A stretch of 64,000 nucleotides of DNA, taken from the NCBI GenBank assembly GCA_015183035.1, contig JACZZP010000013.1, forward strand, positions 2,108,001 through 2,172,000, read 5' to 3'. Both the position numbers and the translations under genes were made by a program. The DNA is from Meloidogyne chitwoodi. Taxonomy: Eukaryota; Nematoda; Chromadorea; Rhabditida; Meloidogynidae. Of the stretch, positions 32,471-44,386 are shown piece by piece; position 1 is the stretch's first letter, and each line of letters begins with the position of its first letter. The notes below the pieces were generated by a model that saw nothing but the letters and a program-made list of their open reading frames with translations, did no database searches and was not told the origin of the DNA.

Positions 32471-35400
32471 AATATCCTAAGGAATTTCTTGTCAGAAAGA
32501 TTCAACACCTAGCATTTTGCCTATTTTAGCTAAAATAAATTTCTTTTTTTTTAATTAGCTGGTCCCCCAAGTTTAAAACTTTTATTAATTCTTCTAAACT
32601 TTTTATTATTATCACCTTGTGTTATTTGCACTTTACACGATCTTTGCACAATTATATATAAAATTAGCAAACCGTTCCATCTTCTTTTTTCGATTTTTCT
32701 TCTTTTTTCCTTCTTTGTGTTATAAAATATTACCCCTAAATTAACTACTACTAAATTGCTATTACTTATTTTGTCACAGTGCAGAAAGAAAAAAGATACA
32801 TTAAGATTGCAATTAAATACACAAAATACAAAAAAGACCAAAAAACAAATTGTTAAGTGAGGAAGTTGAAAACAAAGTTTTACAAACTTAAAAATAAAAA
32901 CAAGAATGTTTAAATTACAATTTAATTTGAAAAATGTTCATTTTTTAAACTTGTTTTACAACATGTTTTTGAGAAGTATTAAAAACAAGTTTATTTATAA
33001 AAAAACATGCATTAAAAAAAGTGTCTTTTAAAAATATGTTCAAAACAAGTTTTAAAATTGTAGGTTAAAACAAAATAAAAGATAAAAGTAAATAAAAAAG
33101 AAAAAGTTTAATAATAAAAAAAAAGTGTTGGAAATTATGAAGGACAACAAGTTTTAATTTTATATAACTTAAAAAAATAATAAAAAGTAAAAGCAAACAA
33201 TTTATAACGATAAAAAGCCTAATAAAATTGTTTAGGAGGAGAAACAACGGAATTTTTGCAAAGAAAAAAATTTGTTAAAAAAAGGAGAAAAGTGCAAAAA
33301 TAATTTTAGGGAAAAAAGAAAGCGCAACTTTTGCTCTTTTTTTAATACTCTTTTTTACAATAAAAAGAATTTTTATTATTGTAAAAGAATTTTTTCTCCT
33401 ATCATAAACGACCTTTAACTATATAATATTTTTTATATATTTTTACTTTAACAAGTAAAAAAATAATAAAATATCTTTAAAAAATTAGAATCTAAGAAAA
33501 AATATAAAATATTAAAAATCTCATTTTAAAAATACCACACGCATTTCAAAGGTAAAATAATTATTCTCTATTTTTTAAAAAATGTTATATTCAACTAATT
33601 ATTAAAATTTTATGTAAAACTTTTAATTAAAAAAAAAGTATAAAAAAAAATAGCTGTTTGGTCGGCACGCAATTTTTTTCCTAATTTATTTACGCGTAAA
33701 GGTTTGGCACAAATATTCATAAAAATCTCATTAAAATGAATATGAAAATTAATTCTTGTGTTTCATTACAGTAATATTTAAAAAAGAAAAAAGTTTTAAT
33801 ACAAAAAGTTCAAAACTAAGTTGGATTACTTTTTATAATTAACACCTTTACGTTTACGCAGCAACAACAACAAAAATAAAAAAACTAATTTCCCATTCTC
33901 TTTGTTTTGAATATATAACCAATAGTTATACATAAATTCTAAGAATGCCATAAAAAATTAAAAATAAGCTTTTTTATATTTTACTCAATTTTTTGCTTGT
34001 ACTTGTGTAGCGCAAAAAGATTGTGAAAGAGGTTGGCTTGGCAAAAATAAAAATGCAAAATGTATAGTTGAATTAATGAGCCCCGAAGGGCTCCTTTATG
34101 CTGGGTGGTCCTTTTATGCTAGATTTATAGGGTAAAAAAAATAACTAGTAGTATCAACTAGCAAAAAAAAAAACAGATAGAATGGATTATCTTAAAACAA
34201 CGTTACTTTTGTATTTTTAAATTCACTTTTGTATTTCTACCAAGTTTCTTTTTAATCAAACTTTGAATAACAAATAAATTGACAGTATTTACTAACACCA
34301 ATTTTATAGTATTTTTACCTGTTATTGTAGAGTTTTAATTCCGCCTGTTGCAAACACATTGAAAACCTGCTAAAAGTTTTAATAAAGTTGAATATATTTT
34401 GTTTAATTTATCTTTTTTTTTTGTTACAAATGTTTATTTTCAAGTTTGTCTTAATGTTTATTTTCAAGTTTGTTTTAATGTTTATTGTGTTTATTTTCAA
34501 GTCTAAAATTGGATGATAGAAATTTATTCACTGTAAAAATATAATATAAAGGAAAAATATAATAGAATCGATGAAACCAAAGCAAAAAAGATATATTAAC
34601 TTTAGAAATATTTTTTGCTTCAGTCGAAGGCTTTTGTGTAAATGATTTTGGGCAAAAAATTAAACAACCGGTGTATAAACTTATATAATAATAATAATTA
34701 TTTTTTAGAAAATTAATTATAAGAATATTGTTTTTTTTTTGACTTAACTTTGTATATATATTTAAATTGAACTAGAGAAAAAAAGAACGACCGGGAATAA
34801 AAAAAAATAATTAAAATATTTTGTGAAATAGAAAGGAAAAGAAAAAAATAATTAAAATAATAAAATAAAAACATTAATAATAATAAAAAGATTAGGGAAG
34901 ATTTAGAAATTAAATATTATTGAGAGGATAAAAAAGGCACAAAAAAGAAGAGTTAAGGAGCAGGGATAAATAAAAAAAGAAACAAAAAATATTTTTTCTT
35001 TCGACTTTTTCAAAAATAAATTTTTTGTTTCTTCATATTACATTTAAAAATTAATAAAAAGAAAAATAGGCACAATAATTAAAAATAATATTAAAAAAAA
35101 AGATAATAATTTTTAGATTTATATTTAAATCTGCGTAGATAAATAAAAATAAATTTATTTTTTGACAAAAAATAAAAACAAATTGATTATATTATAAAAA
35201 AGGCTAAAAAAAAATTTGTACAACAACTAAATTAAAAAATTTTAAATATTAAGAAAATAAACCACTAGAGTCAGACAACTGATTAATATATATAATAATT
35301 AGAGATATTATTTCACCGGATAAAATACAAGTTTAGTGTTTTACGGAAAAAGTGAAGAAGAAGAAGAGAGAAAAAGAAACATATAGACATCATACATTTT

Positions 35401-35508
35401 CCGGAAAGTTTTATTTTTGTATAAACATTTTTAAGAAATGTTTTTTTTATATATATTTCCTCCGTAACAACAACAAAACCTTATGTAGAGAGTAGATATA
35501 TATATTTC

Positions 35509-37900
35509 TCATTTCCATTTTTTCCATCCAATAAATGAAGTTGAAGGCCTCGAACTTGAATAATAATTTACACCATCATTAGTAGTAGTATTATTATTAT
35601 TAATATTTTTGTTAGGTGTTGTTATTGTTGTATTAAAACCACCACCACCACCACCAAAATTGTTGTTAGAACCAAAATTATTTGAAGTAGTAGTAGTAGT
35701 AGAAGAACCATCAGAAGTAAAATTTCTTTGTAAATTAAAATTGTTGTTGTTGTTGTTAGCACCAACACTTTGTTGTTGTTGATGTTCATTAGCAGAATTA
35801 TTTTCTGCTCCTCCTATTCTTCTTCTTCTTCTTAACCTGTTCATTTCATCTAATTTTTGATTATTTTCTTCTTTTTTCTTTAAAATATTTTCTTCATTTT
35901 CTACTTTTCTTTCTGTTCCCATTTGAATAAATATTAATGATGATTTTTGTTGTTTATTAGACTGTTGTTGTTGTTGTCGTTGTTGATCTTCTTCATTATT
36001 ATTATTATTATCACATGATGAAGGCAATGCTGCTTGTGTAATTATTGAAGAAAGATTACTACTATTATCACCAGTTGATGTTTGATGGTAATAAGGAGAA
36101 GAATACTTTAAATTTAATTTTTTTTAAATTAATTATAAATTATATGTATTAAAAAACTTTACTTGTTGCTGAAGACGCTGTTGTTGTTGATATCGTTGTT
36201 GCTGTTGTTGTAAAGAAGAAATTGGAGAAGGAAAATTACCAATTAAAGAATAAATATCTTCTACTCTTGCCAATTCTTCAAGTATAGGTAAAAGGTCTAA
36301 AAGCTCAGTATCATCTGGATCGTCAAACCAAGTACGGATTGGTAACTTTAAAAAAATAAGTAGAATTATTTAAAAAAAATATAAAAATTTATACAGAATT
36401 ATTAGGATGAAAGGCGTAGCTTGCAGGTGAATTATCAATGATTACAACCTTTCGTAGATCACGTCCCAATTTTTCCAAATCCTGAAAAAAATATTTAAAT
36501 TATTATTTAAATATTTAAAAATAAAATCTAACCTTTACATAATTACCCTCAAAAAAGACACAAGCCTCTCGAAAAAGTCTGAAGCGAAATACTTGCCTCC
36601 TGTCCAACAAATCAGCGACTGGATCAGCATACTTAAAAAATTATTGTTAAAAAAATTAAAGAAATCTCATTAAACCTTAGCCAATGAAGCTGTAAAGAGA
36701 ACGCATTCAAAAAGAGCACCAACTCGCTCCAGAAAATGATCTGTATGAGGTCTTTTTAACACATAAACTTGATGAACAACATTATCAATTTCAATAGGGA
36801 TCACAAAATCAGCATTTTTAACTGGCTTTAATTAAAAAAATATATTTAAAAAATTAAATTTTTTAAGTTTCATACTTTAAACGATGAATGAACCAATGTT
36901 TCATCCAAATCCAAAATTAGGCACTTTTTATTCCTATCTCGATGAATTGGATTAGATAAAAGAGGTGCTAATGGCGGCCATTGCACCCTTGAAGCAAGTG
37001 GAGAAGAGTAATTGTTTTGTTGTTGAATTTGAGAAGAAGACAAATTAGAAGTTGAGTGCTGTATGAGAGAAAAATAAATAATTAGACACACTGTTTAAAA
37101 AATATAATAGACATAATTACAATTATTGTATTAAAAACATATGTTTTAATAATTAAAAACAAAAATGTTATTTAAAAATTTCAAAATTCCGCCTGTTTTA
37201 CAATCTTAAAATTTTGCTTATTACAATAGTAAAATTCCGCCTGTTTTAATACAAACTAAACATTGTATTTTTATATCTTTTATTTATACAAAAGTAAAAA
37301 CCTGCAATTCGTTTTGTTGTTGTTTTTCATTCCCAGCAATAAATGGTCCATCTATCGCAATGTTGCTTGTATTGTTATTATTAGTTGAAGCAATTATATT
37401 GCTATTACCATCAATGCTAATTTGCGTTGCCATTCTTTTTTGTTGTTGTTGTTGAGTATTTTTACCAATACCAAAACTGAATACATATTTATTTTTGCTA
37501 GTTTTTTCAGTTTTTGATGATGGGTTAAGTCGCTGACGTAAATCCCCGGCCAAATGAGCTGATGTTTTATTAACCACTGGTGAGCTAGTAGCCTTTGAAA
37601 TACCTCTAGAAGAGTCATAAACATTATTGTTGATATTTATGTTAGTAGAACGAGGGTCATTCTCTGAAATTAAAATTGTAAAATAATATTTTAGAAATTA
37701 ATTTTCTTACTATCATTCAAAGGATTTGGCCTTAAGCAACAACATAATGCATGTAAAAGTTTTGGCATTTGTGCTGCTGTTGATCTTGTTTGATGTGTTG
37801 TCATTGAAGAAGAAGAGGTAGTTGCCGCCGTTCCTCTTCCTCCTCTTTTGTTGTTGCGAACGCCCACAGGCGGCACTTTTGATGGCGCGTTGACGCTCAC
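35509..37900 (-). CDS. SCP-type (CTDSP-like) RNA polymerase II CTD phosphatase with long Asn/Gln tail
   Basis: Eight exons give about 620 residues. N-terminal [18 protein letters not shown] precedes a Ser/Asn-rich region. The FCP/SCP core follows: [18 protein letters not shown] (catalytic DLDET), [105 protein letters not shown]. Small CTD phosphatases remove Ser5 phosphate from Pol II and act on SMADs. A C-terminal extension of about 200 residues is rich in Gln, Asn and Gly (e.g. [13 protein letters not shown]) and unusual for the family. The start is unclear: the first in-frame ATG is at 37804, but the frame is open to about 37905 without ATG, so an upstream exon is possible. Confidence 0.92.
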
Positions 37901-40900
37901 CGCCAGTTTTTAATGAAAAACTTAATTTTAATTATTAAAATTGAAATATTGTAGTAAAAATAAATAAAATATTTCAGTAGCTAAAAAATATTGTTTCTAA
38001 AAATATTTAAAAATTAAAAAAATAATAATAAAGACCAGTTTTGAGGTTATATTTTAATAAGTGAACGAACACTATTTAATAAAAATTTTAAACACGGGGA
38101 ATTAAAAAAAAACAGTAAAAAATTCCAATTAAAAATGTAAAAAAAACGCGCATGTTTGTTTACTTAACTAAAGTTCTGAAGTAATTTTATGGTGTTCGCA
38201 GTCTCATAAATAAATATTAAAAATTTAAAAATCAATAGAGAAAGAAATAAAGCAAATTTAACAAGTTTTGAAGCAAGCTTTAGGTTTAAAAATTACAATT
38301 GTAAAGTTTTACAATAGAAAAGTTTTAAAAATTACAATTGTAAAGTTTTACAATAGAAAAGTTTTAAAAATTACAATTGTAAAGTTTTACAATATAAAAG
38401 TTTCAAGATAATTTAGGATTAAAAATGATCATTAAATACTAAATTACAATGGTAGAAACTGTCAGTCATATGTATATAAAAAAATTTGTTTAAAAGAAGC
38501 CATGAAACAAGAAATTGTGGGGTAAAACGAGATTGGAAAAAAGAGAAAACGTTAAAGAATGAACATAACAAATCAATGGCCGTAGTAGCGGAAACAAAAA
38601 AAGTGGTAAGAGTAGCAAAAATTGCAGATTGATAAAAAAATTGCAGATAAATTTCAACAAGTTATTTTTTGATATATTTTTTCATATCAAAATATAAATT
38701 TATTTCAATAATCATGTTTTTTAAATTTATAATGTTTCAGGTTTGTATATAAAAATGTTTAAAAGTTTCAAGTTTTATTTTTGTAAATTTGAAACAATTG
38801 TAAAAAGAAATTTTTAAAACATAAAAAATTGTACTTTCTGCAATATTTTTATCCGCAAAACTTTAAAACACTTGTGGGTGGTTGATTGGGGAAAAAAATA
38901 ATAAAAAATGCATTTGAGAGTGCGTAATCTTTTTTAAAGTAGAATAAAAAGAACGCACCAACCGCTTCTCTCTTTTTCTCTTGTTATATATTTCTTTATA
39001 TTCGCGTTTAACGTCCGCTTATATATAAAATATATATATTTATATAAAATATTATATATCGTTTTGCACGCATTCTTTCGTTTCCCCTATTTTTTCAGAC
39101 AACACATACTTTGGGTAGAAGAATTTACCACAAAAAATATAAAAAAAGAATTACTCTTGCTAGAGGGCAAAAAGGAAATAAAAAATATAAAATAGTGAAA
39201 AGAAATAAAAAAAATGAAAAAATACAAAAAATTCTTACAAAAAAAAATTAGATAAAATAAACAATTCTAACAAAACTGGTGAAAGAACTAAAATTTTTCT
39301 TTCACTGGTTACTAAAATTAAAAAAAACAAGTTAAAAATAAAAATTTAAATAAAGCAAGAAAAAAAATATTTAAGGTTTGCGAAACAATTTTTTTGTCGC
39401 TGCCAAAAATCAAAAACATTAAAAAGAAAGATATTAGAGAGAAAAGAAAAAGAAAGTGAAGAAAGAAAAAAGAAAAGAAAAAGAGTTAAAGACATTTTTA
39501 GAGCAGCCATTAAAAAAAGAGATAAAAAGGTTAAAAGTTTCCGGAAAATAAAAAAAATTCCGGAAAATATTAAAAAAAAAAATAAAACTTAATCACGCGG
39601 TTAAGTTTTACAGAATTAAATTTCTACTTATATTAAACACAAACAAGACTGTTGTAATTTGAGAGGATTATAATATATTAGTGAAAAATGAAAATAAATA
39701 ATATTAAATAGAAAATAATGCGGGAAAACCATCTATATTTTTTCTCTTTCTCTCTATCCAATTATGTATTACGCAACAATGTAAAAAAATATTAAAAAAT
39801 AAAAATGACAAAAGAGAGGGGGCAAAAAGAAAAAACAGATTAAAAATTAAATATAAAAAAAGTTATGAGAAAACACAACACATTATTGTAAAGAAAACTG
39901 TATTTTTTAAGTTTTTAGTAAGTTCATTGAAGTTTGTATTCTTCAATTTTTATATTTTGTAAAGTTCTATTTTTCAAGTTTTATTATTTAAAAGTTTTAT
40001 ATTTAGCACTTTTTTTCCATACAATATTTTGTTTTAGAAAGTAAAAAATACATTTTCCGGAAAACACAGAAAAATAAAGAAAATACATTTTGTAATGGAT
40101 TATAAACCTAATATAGTTCCACTAAAGATTGCGTAAAAAACAAAGGTCAACAAAAAAAAAAACATTATAAAATTAACACATACAATAAACACACACAAGT
40201 ATATAAGTAAAGTATTAATGTAGAATCGCATATTACACGTGTGAATGAATTTTTATATATTTTTTTGTATATATGCTAATTAATAAATTCCAAAAAAATA
40301 AATAAATGTACTCCCGTCGAGAAAATAAATTATATTCGCTATAAAATAAAAAAGAGAGTGCAGAAATTAATTAATTAATACTAAATTGAGCGAGAAAAAT
40401 TAAAAAAAAAATAACGGGTTATAGAATAATTATAAAAAATAAAGATAAAAATATTTATTTGGTGCCCTCTTCTTAAAAAAAAATAAAAAAGGAAAATGAT
40501 ATTCTATTTTTTATTAAAAAAAAAAATTAACTAATTTTTAAAAAATAAAAAATCAAAAATTAGTTACTATTTTTTAACATATTTTCTTTTTCTTAAAAAA
40601 AGAAATTGAAATTTTTGAAATAAAAAAAAAGATGATTTTTTTATCTATATATTTAGTCAAAGGTTTAATAAATAAAATAAAAAAATAGGAAAAAAAACGA
40701 ACAATTTTTAAGTATCTCTCAACTACTAATTTGGCTGTTAAATATTAAAAAAAAAATAAATATAAAAGTGTTTGGCCGGCTGTCAGCTATAATAATATTA
40801 AAAAATGAAAGTAAATGTGTATATAAATATATTAAAAAAGGAAAAGAAAAAAGAGAGAGAAATCTCTGAGTGTGTGGGAAAAGAAAGAAAATATTTAAAA

Positions 40901-41206
40901 AAATTGTGTCTTGTTGAATGAAAATAATGGCGCACACTTAGGTGAAAAAAAAAAAAGATTTTAAGAGAAAAAGGAAGAAAAAACGATTTTTAAGCAAAAA
41001 AAAAGAATTCGATAAAGAAAAAATGATTTAAAAATTGAAAGAAAAAGAGATAATAATAATTATAAAAAAATGGCTGACTTAAAAAATTGATACAAAAAAT
41101 ATTCTAAAATTTAGAAAAAATATTCAGGAACTACAAAAACGTAATCATCCTTATCTTAATAGTAACCCCAAAATATATTTTTAAAAAAATAAAAATTTTA
41201 ATAAAC
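37901..41206. other. AT-rich intergenic region
   Basis: No coding frame supported. It holds one 39-bp tandem repeat (38287-38404). The minus frame at 40719-40937 is low-complexity and joins nothing. Promoter or upstream exons of the CTD phosphatase could lie at the left end. Confidence 0.5.
38287..38404. repeat. Tandem repeat, 39-bp unit, three copies
   Basis: Unit AAAAATTACAATTGTAAAG then TTTTACAATAGAAAAGTTTT. Copies are nearly identical, suggesting recent expansion. Confidence 0.88.
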
Positions 41207-41355
41207 CTTTTTTGCTTTAATAAATCCATCTTCTCCTCCATCTATTATATTATCATTTATTTGAATTTGTTCTTCACTCATTTGTTCATCATATATATCT
41301 TCAAGAGTAGAGGAGGCATTTCATCATCCAAAGAATGGTTTTCATCAATAAACAT
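41207..41355 (-). pseudogene. Broken copy of PNO1 exon 1
   Basis: The reverse strand matches PNO1 exon 1 from the 5' UTR (TAAATTTAATTTTTGTAAAC) through [18 protein letters not shown] and DGFIKAKK to the same intron donor (AAAAAG|GTTTATT). A small insertion after MPP shifts the frame, and no later PNO1 exon follows. It is a DNA-level duplicate with donor and UTR retained, not a retrocopy. It lies next to RPS6, on the opposite strand to PNO1. Confidence 0.85.
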
Positions 41356-41612
41356 TTTTTCTTTTGAAGTTTACAAAAATTAAATTTAAAAAAAAAACAA
41401 ATTAATTAAATTAACTATTTTTAAATATTTAAAATTATTAAAAATTCAATATTTAGAAAATAAAAAAGAAATAAACTTTTGAAAAAAAATTATAAGGAGA
41501 TAACATTTTTTTAACAACAACAAAAATATTATTTTTGATAGCACAAAAATAAGCAAATAAACACACAAAATTTATTTCCTCATTAATTTAAAAACAAAAA
41601 AAACTTTTTTTT

Positions 41613-42658
41613 TCATTTCTTTCCACCACTTTTCTTCACAGCAGTAAATGAATGTCTTGGCTCAGATTCTGAGGCCTTTGATTGTGAAGCAGAAGAATGA
41701 CGCCGTGCAACCTTTTCAGCAATCTTTTCCTTTAAAAAATAAAATTTAAACATTTTTATTTTTTTTTCATTAAAATTTAATCCAAAGAATATTTCAAATA
41801 TTTATTTTCAACAAAACCTTTGCATATTTAGCCAATGTTTGATGATAAATTGCAGAATCCTCACGACGCTTTGAACGTCTTTTATTCTTTAAAGCAATAC
41901 GTCGACGTTTGCGCTGTAATGTTATTGGAGTAACCAAGCGTTGAATTTTTGGCATTTTTATGCGTGGCTTCTTTCCTTAAATTTTGAAAAATTTAGAAAC
42001 TTTTCTCTTTTTAAAAAAAAAAAGAAAACCTTCTTTTGCTGGAATCGTACGACGAATAACATATTTACGAACATCATCTTCTTTACTCAAATTGAAGAGA
42101 CGACGAATCTTTGTTGCGCGTTTAGGTCCAAGGCGACGAGGAACAATTTTGTCTGTGAGACCTTCAATCTCATTTTCTCCTAAAATTAAAAAAAATTGTT
42201 GAAAAATGTTCTTTAAAGTTAATATAATTCCAAGAAAATATACTAAATGTAAAACCTTTTCGAACAATAATACAAGCCAAAGCAGACAAATTTCCATCAA
42301 CAATACATCCACGAACTGATTTACGCTTTCGTTCACCCTTACGACGTTGACGATAACAAGAATGTCCTTTAGACAGAAGTAAACGAACACGTCCATTAGT
42401 AATAACTCCTTGCTTCATTGGAAATCCTTGTTTGTCATTACCACCAGTTATACGAAGAATATAACCCTTTAAATGTCAAAATAGGTAAATTCTTCTTCTA
42501 AAAGTTATTAAAAAGAAAACCTTCCACTCATCGCCCAATGGATCAGCTTCAACTTCCTGAGCCATACGCTTCTCAAAAAAGATTCGATATTTCTTCTCAT
42601 CTTCTAATTCAAACGTTTTTTGAGCACCAGTAGCTGGATAAGCAACGTTTAACTTCAT
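41613..42658 (-). CDS. rps-6: 40S ribosomal protein S6 (eS6)
   Basis: About 247 residues in several exons. It starts [20 protein letters not shown], with [80 protein letters not shown] and [13 protein letters not shown] basic tail with Ser phosphorylation-type sites ([19 protein letters not shown]) ends KKSGGKK. eS6 is the 40S protein phosphorylated by S6 kinase. Length and sequence are typical. A CATTTTTAG acceptor-like site lies about 10 bp upstream of the ATG, consistent with a spliced-leader site. Divergent from VPS25, with about 700 bp between. Confidence 0.98.
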
Positions 42659-43354
42659 TATTTAGCTAAAAATGTGATTTATTGCTTTTGATAATATTCG
42701 GATTGGAAAGAAAATTACGCGTACTTAAAACATTGATAGTCTTAAAAGGTCAAAAATTCAATAAAATAACAAGAAAAAACAAAAAATATAAACAAAAACA
42801 AAACGAAATAACTAAGAAAATTTGCGTGACGTCACATTTTTTCTTTAACAGCCTTCTACTTACTCTTTTCTTTATTTTTCTCTGTTCTTTAAAAATAATG
42901 TTCTAACCCAATAAGCTAACATAACGCCACAAACTTAATAGTTTTTTAGCGATATTATAAAATAAATTACTGTATCGTAAACTAAAACAACTTTTGTTCT
43001 AGTAGTGTCTAATATTCACTATTTTCTCTTATTTTTCTCTGTTTTAATTAAAAAAATTTTTTATTTTTTCTCGAATGTTCTAAACTTTAGTCTTTTTTAA
43101 TTACTTTTCTCTGCTCTTTAAAAATTAATGTTCTCTAACTTTAGTCGACAAAACACCACAAACTTTTCAAAGTATTCTAGCGTTATTATAAAATGGCAAT
43201 TAGTGTAAAAAATCAATTCTTTTTATTTTTGTTTTTTTTTTTTGGATTTTCTTTTAACTTGTCCCTTTTACTAATGAATAATTTTTTAAAATTATTTTCA
43301 GAATTTCAATTTAAAGAAAATTGAATGTATACATTTTTGTCAGTTATTAATTAA
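42659..43354. promoter_or_regulatory. Shared upstream region of divergent RPS6 and VPS25
   Basis: About 700 bp with no gene. It contains two diverged copies of an 85-bp block (about 42878-42964 and 43106-43193) sharing TTTTTCTCTG(T/C)TCTTTAAA, a CACCACAAACTT-like word and TAGCG(A/T)TATTATAAAAT. Its position suggests a bidirectional promoter; a regulatory role for the repeat is inference. Confidence 0.4.
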
Positions 43355-44375
43355 ATGACTTTTCAATGGCCATGGCAATATGATTTTCCACCATTTTTTA
43401 CGTAGGGAAATTTTTAAATTTTAAGTACTCAAACAAAAACTTAAAATTATTTAAAAAGATCACCACTGTGTTAATCTTTTGGGTATTTTATCCCTCCCTT
43501 GTTTTTAATTAAATTTTCTATTTTTTTTCTTTTTTAGATTACAACCAAATTTACAAACAAGAGATAAACAATTAAAATCTTGGATTAGACTTGTTCTTGA
43601 TTATTGTCAATTTAATAAAATTTATTCTGTTAATTTTGAGGAAATTTCAAATTCTGAACTTTTTAATAATCAGAGACTTAATAGTTTGTTTATTAGATTT
43701 TTTTAAATTTATTACCAGACTTTTTTGTCGGAAAAGCTTTCATAAACTTTATCCCCATAAATTACCCTCTACTTAAAAAATTTTGGCTTATTTTTTATTT
43801 TTTGGTGTAGTGGAAAATTGTTAGGTTTGGCCATTGAAGGGTTGCCGGTTCGAATCCCTTTGGTGGTAAACAATTTTTTATTCATTCTAAATTAACTTTA
43901 AAGAATTAAAAAACATTTATAAATATTTTTTGAATTCTAAAAAAATATTTTTTAACCTTAAATTATTTTATTTTTTCAGGACGTTTAGACGATATTGGAA
44001 TTCGCGCAGTTTTTGAATATTTAGAAAATTTAAAACATATAGAGTGGTGTGATAAACAAAAGACCCGTTGTAATATCTACTGGAAACGACCAGAAGAGTG
44101 GGCAATACAAATTTACGAGTGGGCAAATTCTATTGGTTTATTAAATTCTGTGGTAACTTTATTTGAATTAACACAAGGAGAAGACGTTGTTCAAGAAGGT
44201 TTTTTTAATTTTTTTTTAAAGAATAGAAAAAAATATTATTTTTTTTGTATTTTTTCCAGCCTTCTACGGTTTAGACAAAGAAATTTTATTAAAAGGCCTC
44301 TCACATTTGGAAAAACAAGGAAAAGCTGTTTTAATTGATATTGACGGTGAAAAGGGAGGAGTTAAATTTATTTAA
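43355..44375 (+). CDS. vps25: VPS25, ESCRT-II subunit
   Basis: Four or so exons give about 175 residues: MTFQWPWQYDFPPFFT, LQPNLQTRDKQLKSWIRLVL, RLDDIGIRAVFEYLENL, WKRPEEWAIQIYEWANSIG, NSVVTLFELTQGEDVV, AFYGLDKEILLKGLSHLEKQ, ending EKGGVKFI. The N-terminal PPFF and WPW motifs and two winged-helix domains are typical. ESCRT-II sorts ubiquitinated cargo into multivesicular bodies. Junction phases agree. The intron at 43682-43979 holds a tRNA-like element. Its stop is 11 bp before the TRMT61A ATG. Confidence 0.96.
43801..43867 (+). repeat. Intronic tRNA-like element with A-box and B-box
   Basis: TTTGGTGTAGTGGAAAATTG, then GTTGCCGGTTCGAATCCCTT and TGGTGG, in a VPS25 intron, sense. No convincing acceptor stem. 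Confidence 0.6.
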
Positions 44376-44386
44376 AATTAAAAAAA

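Larger units (their letters stand above)
26221..35508. other. 9.3-kb AT-rich region without recognisable genes
   Basis: No open frame here has coding character or splices to anything recognised. It holds AACTTGAA-type simple repeats (26886-27020, 32345-32470), a tRNA-like remnant (29044), foldback repeats (29150-29480, 30612-30960) and a MITE (30130-30407). Frames at 31917-32099 and 32551-32841 (-) look like chance readings of pyrimidine-rich sequence. It could hold regulatory DNA of the mab-3-like gene, whose start faces it. Confidence 0.6.

Noticed and set aside
32551..32841. 96-codon minus frame ending KSFKLGGPAN
   Set aside because: Isolated, compositionally like the surroundings; could be a fragment but nothing supports it.
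40719..40937. 72-codon minus frame, hydrophobic
   Set aside because: Composed of pyrimidine-rich low-complexity DNA; no acceptor, donor or partner exon.
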